In this document: piece after piece, positions 34,488 through 42,701 of the stretch
Layout of the letters: each line of letters opens with the position of its first letter
How positions within the stretch are numbered: the first letter of the stretch is position 1
From: Victivallis lenta
GTDB taxonomy: Bacteria > Verrucomicrobiota > Lentisphaeria > Victivallales > Victivallaceae
Direction of reading: 5' to 3'
DNA length: 64,000 nucleotides
Assembly: GCF_009695545.1 (NCBI RefSeq)
Contig: NZ_VUNS01000001.1
Coordinates: forward strand, 1-64,000
Translations under genes and position numbers: made by a program
Notes under the pieces: model-generated
Told to the model about the DNA's origin: nothing
Database searches by the model: none
What the model saw: the letters and a program-made list of their open reading frames with translations, nothing else

Positions 34488-36443
34488 TCATTTACATAGA
34501 CTTTTAGGATTCGATGGAAATAGATGAGGAGTACAGTCAATTACAACAATACGTATTGTTTTGCCATGTCGAGGTGACTTTCTTTCCAAATCAATTTTCA
34601 TTTCTTCTATATTACTATATTGAGAAGGATAAGGGTATTGTTTTGTTTTGAACCAAAAAATTAGAAAAATACCGTATCGAATATTCTCAGCCTGCATATA
34701 TTGTGGCAACTGCTGTTCCAAGCCGTGAATTAAATGTGGATGGTCTGCTTTTTTCATCTCGACAGCAATTTGTAGTGCACTCCCTTTTGAGGACGTTGCA
34801 GAACAGTGAAAATCTAAGGACCCATTACAACAAACAACTTCTCGGTTTATTGTTATTCCCATAAGGTGAAGTGGGATACGCAACTGATTATATACAAAGG
34901 GTTGTAATGCAGGTTCAGATAAAGGATGTCCATCCATATCAGAAAAATATGAACGACATCCACCATACTCAATTGCATTACCGACTGCATCATGCAAGAG
35001 CCTGACTAAAGTATCTAACATGTCCCTTCCAGACATAAAAAAAATCTTATCTGCAATAATCTTTCTTATAGCAGTTATTGAATCCAAAGCATTACAAACC
35101 GTTGCTTTATAATTGTTTCTTGCTTTCTCATATGAATTGGGATTCGTTAATAAATATGCCTCGAAACAAATGGTATTTCGAATATCGTTCTGAAAATATT
35201 GTATTTTAAAATTCGAAAATAGATCTATCGTAATATCGCTCAGATAAATTTTTAAAACATCCTTTATTTCATTAAAGCTTTTACGTAATGTCGCAATAAC
35301 TTTTTCTTTATCATGTATCACCGTTCGCCCAAGTAATGCTTCCTGTTCCCTTACATCCTCAATATTTCTTGCGCCATCTTCACGAGAGGGAATTTTCACA
35401 TTTTGATATTTAACTTGAATATATGCTGCTTCAGAAGCATCATATATATCAGAAATGAAAACAGGAACAATCGGATAATCTATAGAGAAATCCGTGGCAA
35501 TTTCTGTAAATGGATCTTTAAAAGGGTCGGCCTCGATATCTTCAACTTTTATAGCAACCGAGTCATTTACAATAATTTCTTTGGGACAGATACATTGGAA
35601 CGGAACAATAAACTGTATTATTTGTGTTCCAAAAGTCGGTGCATTTTCCTTTGGTAAGGTTCGAAAATGAGGAGAAAATACTTTAAATTCGTTGAAATAA
35701 TCCTGTTGCAAATAATACTTTTCTTCGTCAGAAAATAATATCTCGTTTTTCTCTATTAGTTCCTCAATACACGAATGATCTTCTAGAGAATATTTTTTAT
35801 TTAATAGTATATATTTAATAAGCAATAATTTTTTTAGATCAGTTATTTGACAATTACCACCAAAATCTTCGAAAAATCTATAAAGTTGAATTATCTTACG
35901 GTTATAGACATAAATTCGTTCTAAGGAATCTAGGATCAAGTTAAAAGTCTGAACAATACTACTTTTTTGATCTTCACCCCAAGAACTGCTTCGGAATTTG
36001 CAACAAAGGAGAAGATCGTTTTCTATTTGTTTGCACCAAACTTCAGCAGAGCTAATTTGGGGACTTATTTGTGGTTGAGAAAAAACCCCATATTCAATAT
36101 TCAAAATATGACAAATGAATTTTATTTTCTCACTATTACTAGAACTGATACAATGATCACAAAATGTATGATTAGCTCGCTGAGCACCAAGAATACTTGC
36201 AGAATCTTTCAAAACATTAGTTAAATATCTCCCTATGACAAAAATATCGGAGAGAAGATACTCTTTCGGAATAAGATCTATTACAAGAGATAATTTATAA
36301 TTTTTTAATTTTTCAAAATTTGTTTCTAGAAGATATAAATAAAGTCGGTAATACTTCAATAATTCCTTCTGAGAATATTTTTCAGGAGAACACATCCCCT
36401 CTAATATTTTCTGTATTCCGTTTTCTATTAAAGAATTATGCAT
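34488..36443 (-). CDS. Orphan AT-rich protein with C-terminal PD-(D/E)XK-like nuclease signature
   Basis: The 651-aa protein is not a family I recognise. Residues 1-270 are strongly helical with Leu/Tyr/Lys-rich segments. The middle (about 275-400) looks beta-rich with PIVPVFISDIYD. The C-terminus (533-610) has the order of a PD-(D/E)XK core: Asp544 in GSLDFHC, Glu562 and Lys564 in LQIAVEMKK, then a helix HGLEQQLPQYM whose Gln578 and Tyr582 match the Q-x-x-x-Y motif of many restriction-like nucleases, then strand YGIFLIFWF. There is no signal peptide. It is the only intact gene of the island and has much lower GC than its neighbours. A single-gene defence nuclease or restriction-like enzyme is the best guess; it could also be a nuclease with a transposon role. 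Confidence 0.72.
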   Translation of the reverse strand: MHNSLIENGIQKILEGMCSPEKYSQKELLKYYRLYLYLLETNFEKLKNYKLSLVIDLIPKEYLLSDIFVIGRYLTNVLKDSASILGAQRANHTFCDHCISSSNSEKIKFICHILNIEYGVFSQPQISPQISSAEVWCKQIENDLLLCCKFRSSSWGEDQKSSIVQTFNLILDSLERIYVYNRKIIQLYRFFEDFGGNCQITDLKKLLLIKYILLNKKYSLEDHSCIEELIEKNEILFSDEEKYYLQQDYFNEFKVFSPHFRTLPKENAPTFGTQIIQFIVPFQCICPKEIIVNDSVAIKVEDIEADPFKDPFTEIATDFSIDYPIVPVFISDIYDASEAAYIQVKYQNVKIPSREDGARNIEDVREQEALLGRTVIHDKEKVIATLRKSFNEIKDVLKIYLSDITIDLFSNFKIQYFQNDIRNTICFEAYLLTNPNSYEKARNNYKATVCNALDSITAIRKIIADKIFFMSGRDMLDTLVRLLHDAVGNAIEYGGCRSYFSDMDGHPLSEPALQPFVYNQLRIPLHLMGITINREVVCCNGSLDFHCSATSSKGSALQIAVEMKKADHPHLIHGLEQQLPQYMQAENIRYGIFLIFWFKTKQYPYPSQYSNIEEMKIDLERKSPRHGKTIRIVVIDCTPHLFPSNPKSLCK

Positions 36444-36590
36444 AATAATTTCTTTCTGTATAATAAAATGATATATGAGTTAATATACACCTCGGGATAA
36501 ATTTGACAACCGCAGATGGTACTCGGTGGTACTTCTAAAGGTATTTTCGGGCGTGAATGTGGTGCCTTGGTAGAGAACGGAGCTACATGA

Positions 36591-36635
36591 AAAACTCCTT
36601 CCTGAAGCGTTTGGCGCGATTCGGGAAGGAGTTTT
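36591..36635 (-). terminator. Intrinsic terminator of the fibronectin-like remnant
   Basis: AAAACTCCTTCC (36591-36602) and GGAAGGAGTTTT (36624-36635) form a 12-bp stem. On the minus strand it is followed by a T-run and lies about 17 bp after the 74-aa frame ends, so it would stop transcripts of that unit. Confidence 0.75.
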
Positions 36636-36651
36636 GTGAATGTGGAAATAA

Positions 36652-36876
36652 TCAGGATGCGACAGCAAAAAGCGTTGCAGGCCGTTTGCTGGTTTCATCT
36701 TGGCCGAGCAGCTCGACGACGGAGAGTTTCAGCGCTGATTCGAGCTTGAGGTAGCTGCAGAAGGCCAGCGGATCAGCGACGGTTTCCGGGGCCGCCGCAC
36801 GCAGGCCGGAATCGAAACCGGAGAGCGACGCCAGCTCCGGCAGCTCTAGGTTGAGGTCCGCCACGGGAAACTCCAT
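36652..36876 (-). CDS. Short frame in phase with the fibronectin-like remnant, 74 aa
   Basis: This frame is in the same phase as the fibronectin-III-like gene above it and is separated from it by one TAA (36904-36906) and nine further codons. The sequence is acidic and Leu-rich (EFPVADLNLELPELASLSGF). It may be the original C-terminal tail of the larger protein cut off by a stop mutation, or a small translationally coupled gene; GGAAAAG precedes its ATG. A terminator follows. No domain is recognised. Confidence 0.4.
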   Translation of the reverse strand: MEFPVADLNLELPELASLSGFDSGLRAAAPETVADPLAFCSYLKLESALKLSVVELLGQDETSKRPATLFAVAS

Positions 36877-36903
36877 TTTGATCGTCGCTTTTCCGGTCTT
36901 CGC

Positions 36904-38072
36904 TTAGCTCTCGTTGCCCGCCGCGTCCACGGCGACAATCCGATACTGATAGCTGCCCTTGGCGATTCCGTCGATCCGGAAGCTCAGCTCGTTCGCCGCC
37001 AGGATTTCCGTATGTTCGAGGTTGACGCCGTACTTCAGAATATAGCCGGTCACGCCGACGTTGTCCTTCGGCGTTTTCCAGATCAGCAGCAGACTGTTTT
37101 CTTCGACTTTCGCCTTGATGGAGACATTTCCCGGCGCGGTCATGTCCTTGACGGTGAAAGTCTGCGCGTCACTCCATTTGCCGACATTTTTGTCTTTGTC
37201 GATGGCGCGGACTTTGCAGGGGTGCTCGCCGACCGACAGTTTGCTGACGTTCAGCATCGTCTTGCCCGATTTCAAAATCTTGCCGTCGTCGAGCTGGATT
37301 TCGTATTGCGCCACTTTGCCGGAGTTGTCCACGCCGGGATTCCACGAAAGCGTCGCCTTGTACTTGCTGTCCGCGACCGGGACGGCAAGCCCGGTCACCT
37401 GTTCCGGAGGCGTCGCGTCCTTGACCGTGAAGCTGACCTTCGTCTGCTTGCTCGCATTTCCTTCGGCGTCGTAGGTGACGACATAGGCGGTCTGCTTGCC
37501 GACTCCGAAATCGCTCAGAACGGCGGTGGAGGTCGTGGTTTCGACCGACTTGTCGCCACAGGTCACGATGTATTTCGCGATGCTGCCGGAGTTGTCCTTG
37601 CCGGAGAGCGCGAAATGGTGAAGGTCTGAACTTCGCTCCACTCTCCGATGTTCTTGTCCTTGTCGATGGCGCGGACTTTATAGGAGTGCTCGCCGACCGA
37701 CAGTTTGCTGACGTTCAGCATCGTCTTGCTCGATTTGAAGATTTTGCCGTCATCGAGCTGAATCTCGCAGGTCGCGGGAGTCGTGCGGCGCGGATGGCAG
37801 GAATAGAACTCCCTGACTTCACTTAAAGAAAGATTGCGTTCCACGGAACTCAGGCCGCGCGCCTGGCTGACGTGAGCGGCGATCACTTCGGCGCTGGTGG
37901 CCTGTACGATCGGACACAGAGCCTCCGCTTCCCGGATCGCTTCGACGCGATTGGCGGTTTGCAGGCTGACGGTTTTGCGGTGTCCGTCAAGCAGGTAGCG
38001 ATAAAAGTAGATTTTGCCCGGCTCTTTGGTGAAGATCGAGCCGACATTCAAACGTAAAGATTTCCCGGCCAC
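36904..38072 (-). pseudogene. Chimeric remnant: integrase N-terminus joined to frameshifted fibronectin-III-like repeats
   Basis: From 38072 the frame reads a tyrosine-integrase N-terminus (MAGKSLRLNVGSIFTKEPG to about residue 100, ATSAEVIAAHVSQARGL). It then switches within one frame to a fibronectin-III-like repeat (CEIQLDDGKIFKSSKTML). About 50 residues later a frameshift near 37620 ends it, and the repeats continue in another frame (36904-37641) with three more units containing AIDKDKNVG and VDAAGNES. Two units are nearly identical at DNA level (about 37.18-37.30 and 37.65-37.77 kb). The parent was probably a secreted repeat protein and a tRNA-Lys integrase joined by deletion. No catalytic part of the integrase remains. 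Confidence 0.8.
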
Positions 38073-38181
38073 GGAGTTGCCCTTTCATTTCGGTATCGTC
38101 CACAGCCAAAAATAAATTTTCTGAAGGCAAAAGAAATACCTCAGTGGTACTTGATGGTACCTGCTGAGGCAGTCTGAGGCG

Positions 38182-38200
38182 AAAAATGGTGCGCTCACGG
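38182..38200. repeat. tRNA-proximal attachment site
   Basis: The 19-bp core repeat at the 3' end of tRNA-Lys, identical to 34342-34360. Confidence 0.85.
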
Positions 38201-38262
38201 GGACTCGAACCCAGGACCCAGTGATTAAGAGTCACTTGCTCTACCAACTGAGCTATGAGCGC
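38187..38262 (-). tRNA. tRNA-Lys(CTT)
   Basis: A 76-nt tRNA with acceptor GCGCTCA/TGAGCGC, discriminator A and encoded CCA. The D-arm is AGCTCAGTTGGTAGAGC. The anticodon stem AGTGA/TCACT has loop CTCTTAA (anticodon CTT), and the T-arm is GGGTTCGAGTCC. It is complete despite island insertion at its 3' end. Confidence 0.95.
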
Positions 38263-38465
38263 TTGGTATTTTTAAATATATCCCCCGAACACCCCATTTG
38301 CAAGTGTGAAGTTTTCTTTTTTTGCGAAAAAACATGAAAAAAATCATAAAACCCCGCTTCGGCGGCCGGAAGGAAAACGAGCAAAGAGGCATATTCCGCT
38401 GTTGATAAAAGCGGAAAAACGGTTATATTGTCTATCAGTTTTACCGGTCGAACCACGGAGCAGAA

Positions 38466-39134
38466 TTGAAACTTCCGCCAGTCATCACCCGCTCGGCGCG
38501 CCGCCGCCGGGTCGCCTTCACCATCCGCCCCGAAGACGGACGGCTGGAGGTCCTCGCGCCGCTGCGCGCCTCCGCCGCCGAAATCGAACGCATCATCGCG
38601 CACAATCCCGACCTGATCGAACGTCTCCGCAGACAGTTCGAGCAGGTCGAGGCGCGCCGGACCGTTCCCGAATTCCGCGAGGGCGGCGAATTCCATTACC
38701 TCGGGACGCTGTATCCGGTCCGCTTCACCCGGAAGGTGCTGGCCTTCGACCGGGCGTTCCTGATTCCGGCCGGAGACGAAGCGGCCGTCAGAACGGAACT
38801 GGAGCAGCTTTACCGGAAACTCGCCGCCGAACTGCTCGAACCGAAGGTTTCTGACGCCGCCGGACGATTCGGCCTGACCTACCGCCATGTCCGGGTCGGC
38901 GGCGCCCGCGGACGCTGGGGCTCCTGCAGCCGGGACGGCGGGCTGAATTTCTCCTGGCGGCTCGTCCGCTGGCCCGAGCCGGTCGTCGACTATGTGGTCG
39001 TCCATGAGCTCGCCCACCGGATCGAACTCAACCACTCCGCACGCTACTGGCGCGAAGTCGAACGGCTCTGCCCGGGCTACCGGCAGCTCGACCGCTTCCT
39101 CCGCGAACACGTGCCGGAATACTGCCCCTGGTGA
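38466..39134 (+). CDS. YgjP-like zinc metallopeptidase (M48-related)
   Basis: A 222-aa protein of the YgjP/DUF45 family. The zinc site is VVHELAHRIELNHSARYW (HExxH then His), preceded by the typical GRWGSCSRDGGLNFSWRLV. The N-terminal SARRRRVAFTIRPEDGRLEVLAP is also standard. It is soluble, with no signal peptide. The cellular role is not well defined. It starts after GGAGCAGA. It is the first backbone gene beyond tRNA-Lys. Confidence 0.9.
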   Translation: MKLPPVITRSARRRRVAFTIRPEDGRLEVLAPLRASAAEIERIIAHNPDLIERLRRQFEQVEARRTVPEFREGGEFHYLGTLYPVRFTRKVLAFDRAFLIPAGDEAAVRTELEQLYRKLAAELLEPKVSDAAGRFGLTYRHVRVGGARGRWGSCSRDGGLNFSWRLVRWPEPVVDYVVVHELAHRIELNHSARYWREVERLCPGYRQLDRFLREHVPEYCPW

Positions 39135-39167
39135 CGCGCCCTCTTTACCGCTTGTGCCGGAAACGAT

Positions 39168-39195
39168 TTGACATTTCATCCGACGGTGCTACATT
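39168..39195 (+). promoter_or_regulatory. Sigma-70-type promoter of the Fe-alcohol dehydrogenase
   Basis: A consensus TTGACA (39168-39173) is 16 bp from TACATT (39190-39195). The leader to the start codon is about 75 nt. Confidence 0.7.
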
Positions 39196-39276
39196 AGCAT
39201 TGTCCGGGCCGGTTGCGCGGACGGAGGTGAAAAAAGCCTGCCGGAGTGGAACTGTTTCACATTGAGGAGGAATATC

Positions 39277-40488
39277 ATGTGGGAAAACGGCATTGACATC
39301 TACAGCGTCCGGGTCATCCGGACACGGACCAACCTTTATTTCGGAGTCGGCGCGATTCAGTATTTCGCCGATATCGCCGACCAGCTCACCGCCCGCGGAA
39401 TCACGAGCGTCCTGGTCGTCACCGGCCGCAGCTCCTACAAACGCACCGGCGCGTGGGAGGTGGTCGAAAAGATCCTGAACAGCCGTAAAATCAGCTACGC
39501 GCTGTACGACCGCGTGACCCCGAACCCGACCACGATGCAGGCCGACGAAGCGACCGCTCTCGGCAAGGGCATCCGGGCCCAGGCCGTCATCGCCATCGGC
39601 GGCGGCAGCCCGATCGACACCGGGAAAAGCGCGGCGATCCTGCTGCGTCACCCCGGCAAAACCGCGCGCGAACTCTTCTCGCAGGGCTTTACGCCGGAGG
39701 GTGCGCTGCCGATCGTCGCGGTAAACCTCACGCACGGCACCGGCACCGAAGTCAACCGTTTCGCCGTGCTGTCGATTCCGGAAACCGAGCAGAAGCCGGT
39801 CATCGCCTTCGACTGCATCTACCCGACCTGGTCGATCGACGACCCGGCCCTCATGACCGGGCTCTCGAAGGAGCAGACCCGCTTCGTCAGCATCGATGCG
39901 GTCAACCATGTCATCGAAGCGGCCACGAGCAAATCGACCAATCCGCTCGCCGTCATGCTCGGCAAGAATACCATCGAGCTGGTCGTACGCTACCTGCCGT
40001 TCGCGGAAAAAGATCCGGGCGACCTGAATGCGCGTTATTTCCTGCTCTATGCCTCGATGCTCGGCGGGCTGTCGTTCGACAACGGCCTGCTGCACTACAC
40101 GCATGCGCTGGAGCATCCGCTCTCGGCGCTGAAACCGGAGCTGTCGCACGGGCTCGGGCTTGCCTGCCTGCTCCCGGCCGTGGTCCAGGCGATCTATCCG
40201 CAGGAGTCGTTCATCCTCGCCGACCTGCTCAAGCCGATCGCGCCGGACCTCGAAGGCAAACCCGAAGAGGCCCACGAAGCCGGCAAAGCGGTCCAGGCCT
40301 GGCTCAACAAATGCGGCGTGACCCAGAAGCTCTGCGACGTCGGCTTCCGGAGAGAGGATATCGACAAGCTCGTCGACATGACCATCAAGGAACCGTCGCT
40401 CGCCGGCCTGCTCGAACAGGCGCCGGGCTACGCGAACGCCACTTCGGTCGCCGCAATCTACATGAATTCGTTCATGCCTCTGGTTTAA
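39277..40488 (+). CDS. Iron-containing alcohol dehydrogenase
   Basis: A 403-aa group III alcohol dehydrogenase. The NAD-binding half has VVTGRSSYKRTGAW and AVIAIGGGSPIDTGKSAAIL (GGGSPxD motif). The metal half has the DAVNHVIEA region and H-x-x-x-H-type ligands in LHYTHALEHPLSALKPELSHGLG. I place the start at MWENGIDIYS because GAGGAGGAAT lies directly upstream. It has its own promoter, so it is probably a single-gene unit. It likely reduces an aldehyde during fermentation, though butanol- and lactaldehyde-type enzymes cannot be separated. Confidence 0.93.
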   Translation: MWENGIDIYSVRVIRTRTNLYFGVGAIQYFADIADQLTARGITSVLVVTGRSSYKRTGAWEVVEKILNSRKISYALYDRVTPNPTTMQADEATALGKGIRAQAVIAIGGGSPIDTGKSAAILLRHPGKTARELFSQGFTPEGALPIVAVNLTHGTGTEVNRFAVLSIPETEQKPVIAFDCIYPTWSIDDPALMTGLSKEQTRFVSIDAVNHVIEAATSKSTNPLAVMLGKNTIELVVRYLPFAEKDPGDLNARYFLLYASMLGGLSFDNGLLHYTHALEHPLSALKPELSHGLGLACLLPAVVQAIYPQESFILADLLKPIAPDLEGKPEEAHEAGKAVQAWLNKCGVTQKLCDVGFRREDIDKLVDMTIKEPSLAGLLEQAPGYANATSVAAIYMNSFMPLV

Positions 40489-40635
40489 TTGTCCGGCAAG
40501 CCGCGGTCTCCCCGGCGGGGACGCTCCGTCCCCCCTCCGGCTCCCGCGGCATATGGAGCGGACAGGCGGGGGGGGGGACGCGCGCAGCATGCGGCTCCCT
40601 TCCGCACGGAGGCCGGGAAACCGGGAAACAGCGGC

Positions 40636-42078
40636 TCAATGCGGAGAAGTTTTCTCCGCCCTGAGCCGCTCCGCCAGACTGCTCCGGAGCAGTTCGGCCA
40701 CGAGCTGCGGCGAACGCATATGGACGCCGGAGACGTAAATATGCCGGAAGCTGGCCTCTTCGCCGAGCGAATCGATCAGCCGCCTCGTCATCTCTCCCTC
40801 CGGGTCCCGCTCGAAGGTCATGACCAGAAGATTGCTGAGAAACGGGCTGCGGATCGTGTTCGAGAAGTGGCCGTCCGGCGTATGGGCGCCTTCATTCGCG
40901 ATGCAGAACGGGCAGTAGACGCCGATAAGCGAGGTCACGCATCCCCACAGCAGCAGGAGAACGACCGCCGCCGCTTTCCAGACCGCCTGTTTCCAGCTCA
41001 GAATCCAGCGGGAGATCACGAGCCAGAAAACCGGAATCACCGGAACCAGGTAGCGCATGCCGTAGGAGGGGCCGCCGTACTCCCCGGTCAGGCTCAGATA
41101 GAAAACGACGACCGCCGCCGCGATGCCGAGCCCGGTCCACTCCGGCACCCGCAGCTTCTTCCGCAGCAGCCAGACCGCCGGAAAGATCAGCAGCAGAAAC
41201 GGCTGATAGCTGAAAAGCCCCCGGAAGCCGAAGAGACACTCATACCAGTAAACCGGCATCGTCGCCCAGAGCAGCGGCGGCACGTACGACCCCCCGGCAA
41301 TATAAAGCGGCAGGATCGTTCCGTACGCGATATGATTCAGCAGCACGATTCCGGCGGCAATCCCGCCGCCGACAGCGAAAACCGTCAGCACCGGCCGCAG
41401 GCGCTGCCGCGCCGGACTCTCGAGCGCGATTCCCGCCGCCGCGGCGATGCCGCAGAAAAAGCCCAGCGGAATATCCAGCGCCCCGGCAGCACCGGCGGCC
41501 GCCGCGGCGCAGGCGGCCGCCCGGAGCGTCGGCCGCCGACGGTACTTCTCCAGCGCGATCACCAGCCCCAGCACGGCCAGCGCGGCCGGCGTGTGGTTGT
41601 TGAAAATGACCGAGTAGGTCAGAAGCCAGGTCGACAGGCACATCGCCAGCGCCAGCAGCCACTTCACCTCGATCCGGCCCCGGCAGGTGCGGCGCAGCAG
41701 CCGGAACATCCAGAGAAACAGCAGAATATTGCAGCCGCCGGAGAACAGCAGGTTGATGAGATAGATTGCCAGCATCCGGTTTTCCGAAAAATTGATGCCG
41801 GTCAGGCGGTGGACGGTTCCGTGGACCACGGCGGCGGCGCTGCTGAGCGGCAGCGGTTTATCCGAATAAACATGGCCGTTCCATTCGACCCGGTCCACCG
41901 TCGAGGCGAAATTCGTGCGCTCGATGTGAAACACCCCCTGCTCGCCCAGCGCCTGAATCACGCCGAAGCGCGACGATTCGTTTCCGGCGAGAGTGATCTC
42001 CTCTTTGGCGTAGAGGACGGCGAACAGCAGGAGCACGATGACTCCGGCATATTGCAGTCTCCGGGCTTTCCGTTTCAT
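40636..42078 (-). CDS. Polytopic membrane protein, possible GT-C-like glycosyltransferase
   Basis: A 480-aa protein with about 10-11 transmembrane helices. An extracytoplasmic loop after the first helix (about residues 35-105, acidic motif TLAGNESSRFGVIQAL and KPLPLSSAAA) and a late loop with GGPSYGMRYLVPVIPVFWL resemble GT-C glycosyltransferases of the dolichyl-phosphate-mannose type, though no clear catalytic pair is seen. A soluble tail of about 80 residues ends the protein. It starts 17 bp after ruvA and may be in the nadC-ruvA transcript. Substrate and role are unknown. Confidence 0.7.
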   Translation of the reverse strand: MKRKARRLQYAGVIVLLLFAVLYAKEEITLAGNESSRFGVIQALGEQGVFHIERTNFASTVDRVEWNGHVYSDKPLPLSSAAAVVHGTVHRLTGINFSENRMLAIYLINLLFSGGCNILLFLWMFRLLRRTCRGRIEVKWLLALAMCLSTWLLTYSVIFNNHTPAALAVLGLVIALEKYRRRPTLRAAACAAAAAGAAGALDIPLGFFCGIAAAAGIALESPARQRLRPVLTVFAVGGGIAAGIVLLNHIAYGTILPLYIAGGSYVPPLLWATMPVYWYECLFGFRGLFSYQPFLLLIFPAVWLLRKKLRVPEWTGLGIAAAVVVFYLSLTGEYGGPSYGMRYLVPVIPVFWLVISRWILSWKQAVWKAAAVVLLLLWGCVTSLIGVYCPFCIANEGAHTPDGHFSNTIRSPFLSNLLVMTFERDPEGEMTRRLIDSLGEEASFRHIYVSGVHMRSPQLVAELLRSSLAERLRAEKTSPH

Positions 42079-42095
42079 GCTTCCTCCGCCGCCGG

Positions 42096-42701
42096 TCAGA
42101 ATTTCAGCCGGATGATCGCCTGCCGAAGCAGGTTTTCGGTACTCTGCTCGGCCGGAGGGAGTTCCGACGCCAGCGCCTTGAGGACCTTGTCGATCGCATC
42201 GCGCTTGAAACCGAGCTGCTCGAGCGCCAGCGCGGCATCCCCGACCGCAGTGGCCGGAGCATTTTCGCCGGGAGAGGCGAAAACGCTCGCCGCCCCGGTC
42301 GAAGTCACCTTATCCTTGAGCTCGACCACGAGGCGCTCCGCCGTCCGCTTGCCGATGCCGGGAATCCGCGACAGCGATTTGACGTCGCTGGACTGGACGG
42401 CCGCGCAGAAATTCTGCACCGGCATGGCCGAAAGCACCGAGAGCGCCAGCTTCCCGCCGATGCCGGAAACGTTCAGCAGCTGCCGGAACAGATTCTTCTC
42501 CTCGACGGTCGCAAAGCCGAAAAGCTGAATCGCATCCTCCCGCACCTGCGTATGGATGAAAAGCCGCGCCTCCCCGCCGGGCTGCGGCAGCTTTTCAAAG
42601 GTCGAAACCGGAATCGCGACCTCGTAACCGACGCCGTGAACGTCAAGCACGCAGCCGGAAAAACCCGACTCCGCCACGATTCCGGTCAGCCGGGCTATCA
42701 C
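42096..42701 (-). CDS. ruvA: Holliday junction branch migration protein RuvA
   Basis: A 201-aa RuvA with the OB-fold N-terminus (MIARLTGIVAESGFSGCVLDVHGVGYEVAIP), HTQVREDAIQLFGF, the tandem helix-hairpin-helix motifs (LLNVSGIGGKLALSVLS and LSRIPGIGKRTAERLVVEL) and the C-terminal RuvB-binding domain (AALALEQLGFKRDAIDKVL). It tetramerises on four-way junctions and recruits RuvB. The start is GTG and overlaps the nadC stop by 4 bp. ruvB and ruvC are not in the window. Confidence 0.96.
   Translation of the reverse strand: MIARLTGIVAESGFSGCVLDVHGVGYEVAIPVSTFEKLPQPGGEARLFIHTQVREDAIQLFGFATVEEKNLFRQLLNVSGIGGKLALSVLSAMPVQNFCAAVQSSDVKSLSRIPGIGKRTAERLVVELKDKVTSTGAASVFASPGENAPATAVGDAALALEQLGFKRDAIDKVLKALASELPPAEQSTENLLRQAIIRLKF

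Larger units (their letters stand above)
34342..38200. mobile_element. 3.9-kb genomic island at tRNA-Lys(CTT)
   Basis: The 19-bp sequence AAAAATGGTGCGCTCACGG occurs at 34342-34360 and at 38182-38200, where it forms the 3' end of tRNA-Lys with its CCA. The island contains one AT-rich 651-aa gene, decayed fibronectin-III-like repeats and an integrase N-terminal fragment about 115 bp from the tRNA. Paired GGTAC motifs, seen near 34470, 36515 and 38150, may be integrase arm sites. It has no intact recombinase and is presumably immobile. Confidence 0.8.

Noticed and set aside
40489-40635. Possible gene or phase-variable promoter around the G10 tract
   Set aside because: The frames there have no start signal and no clear promoter spans the tract; kept only as a homopolymer observation.
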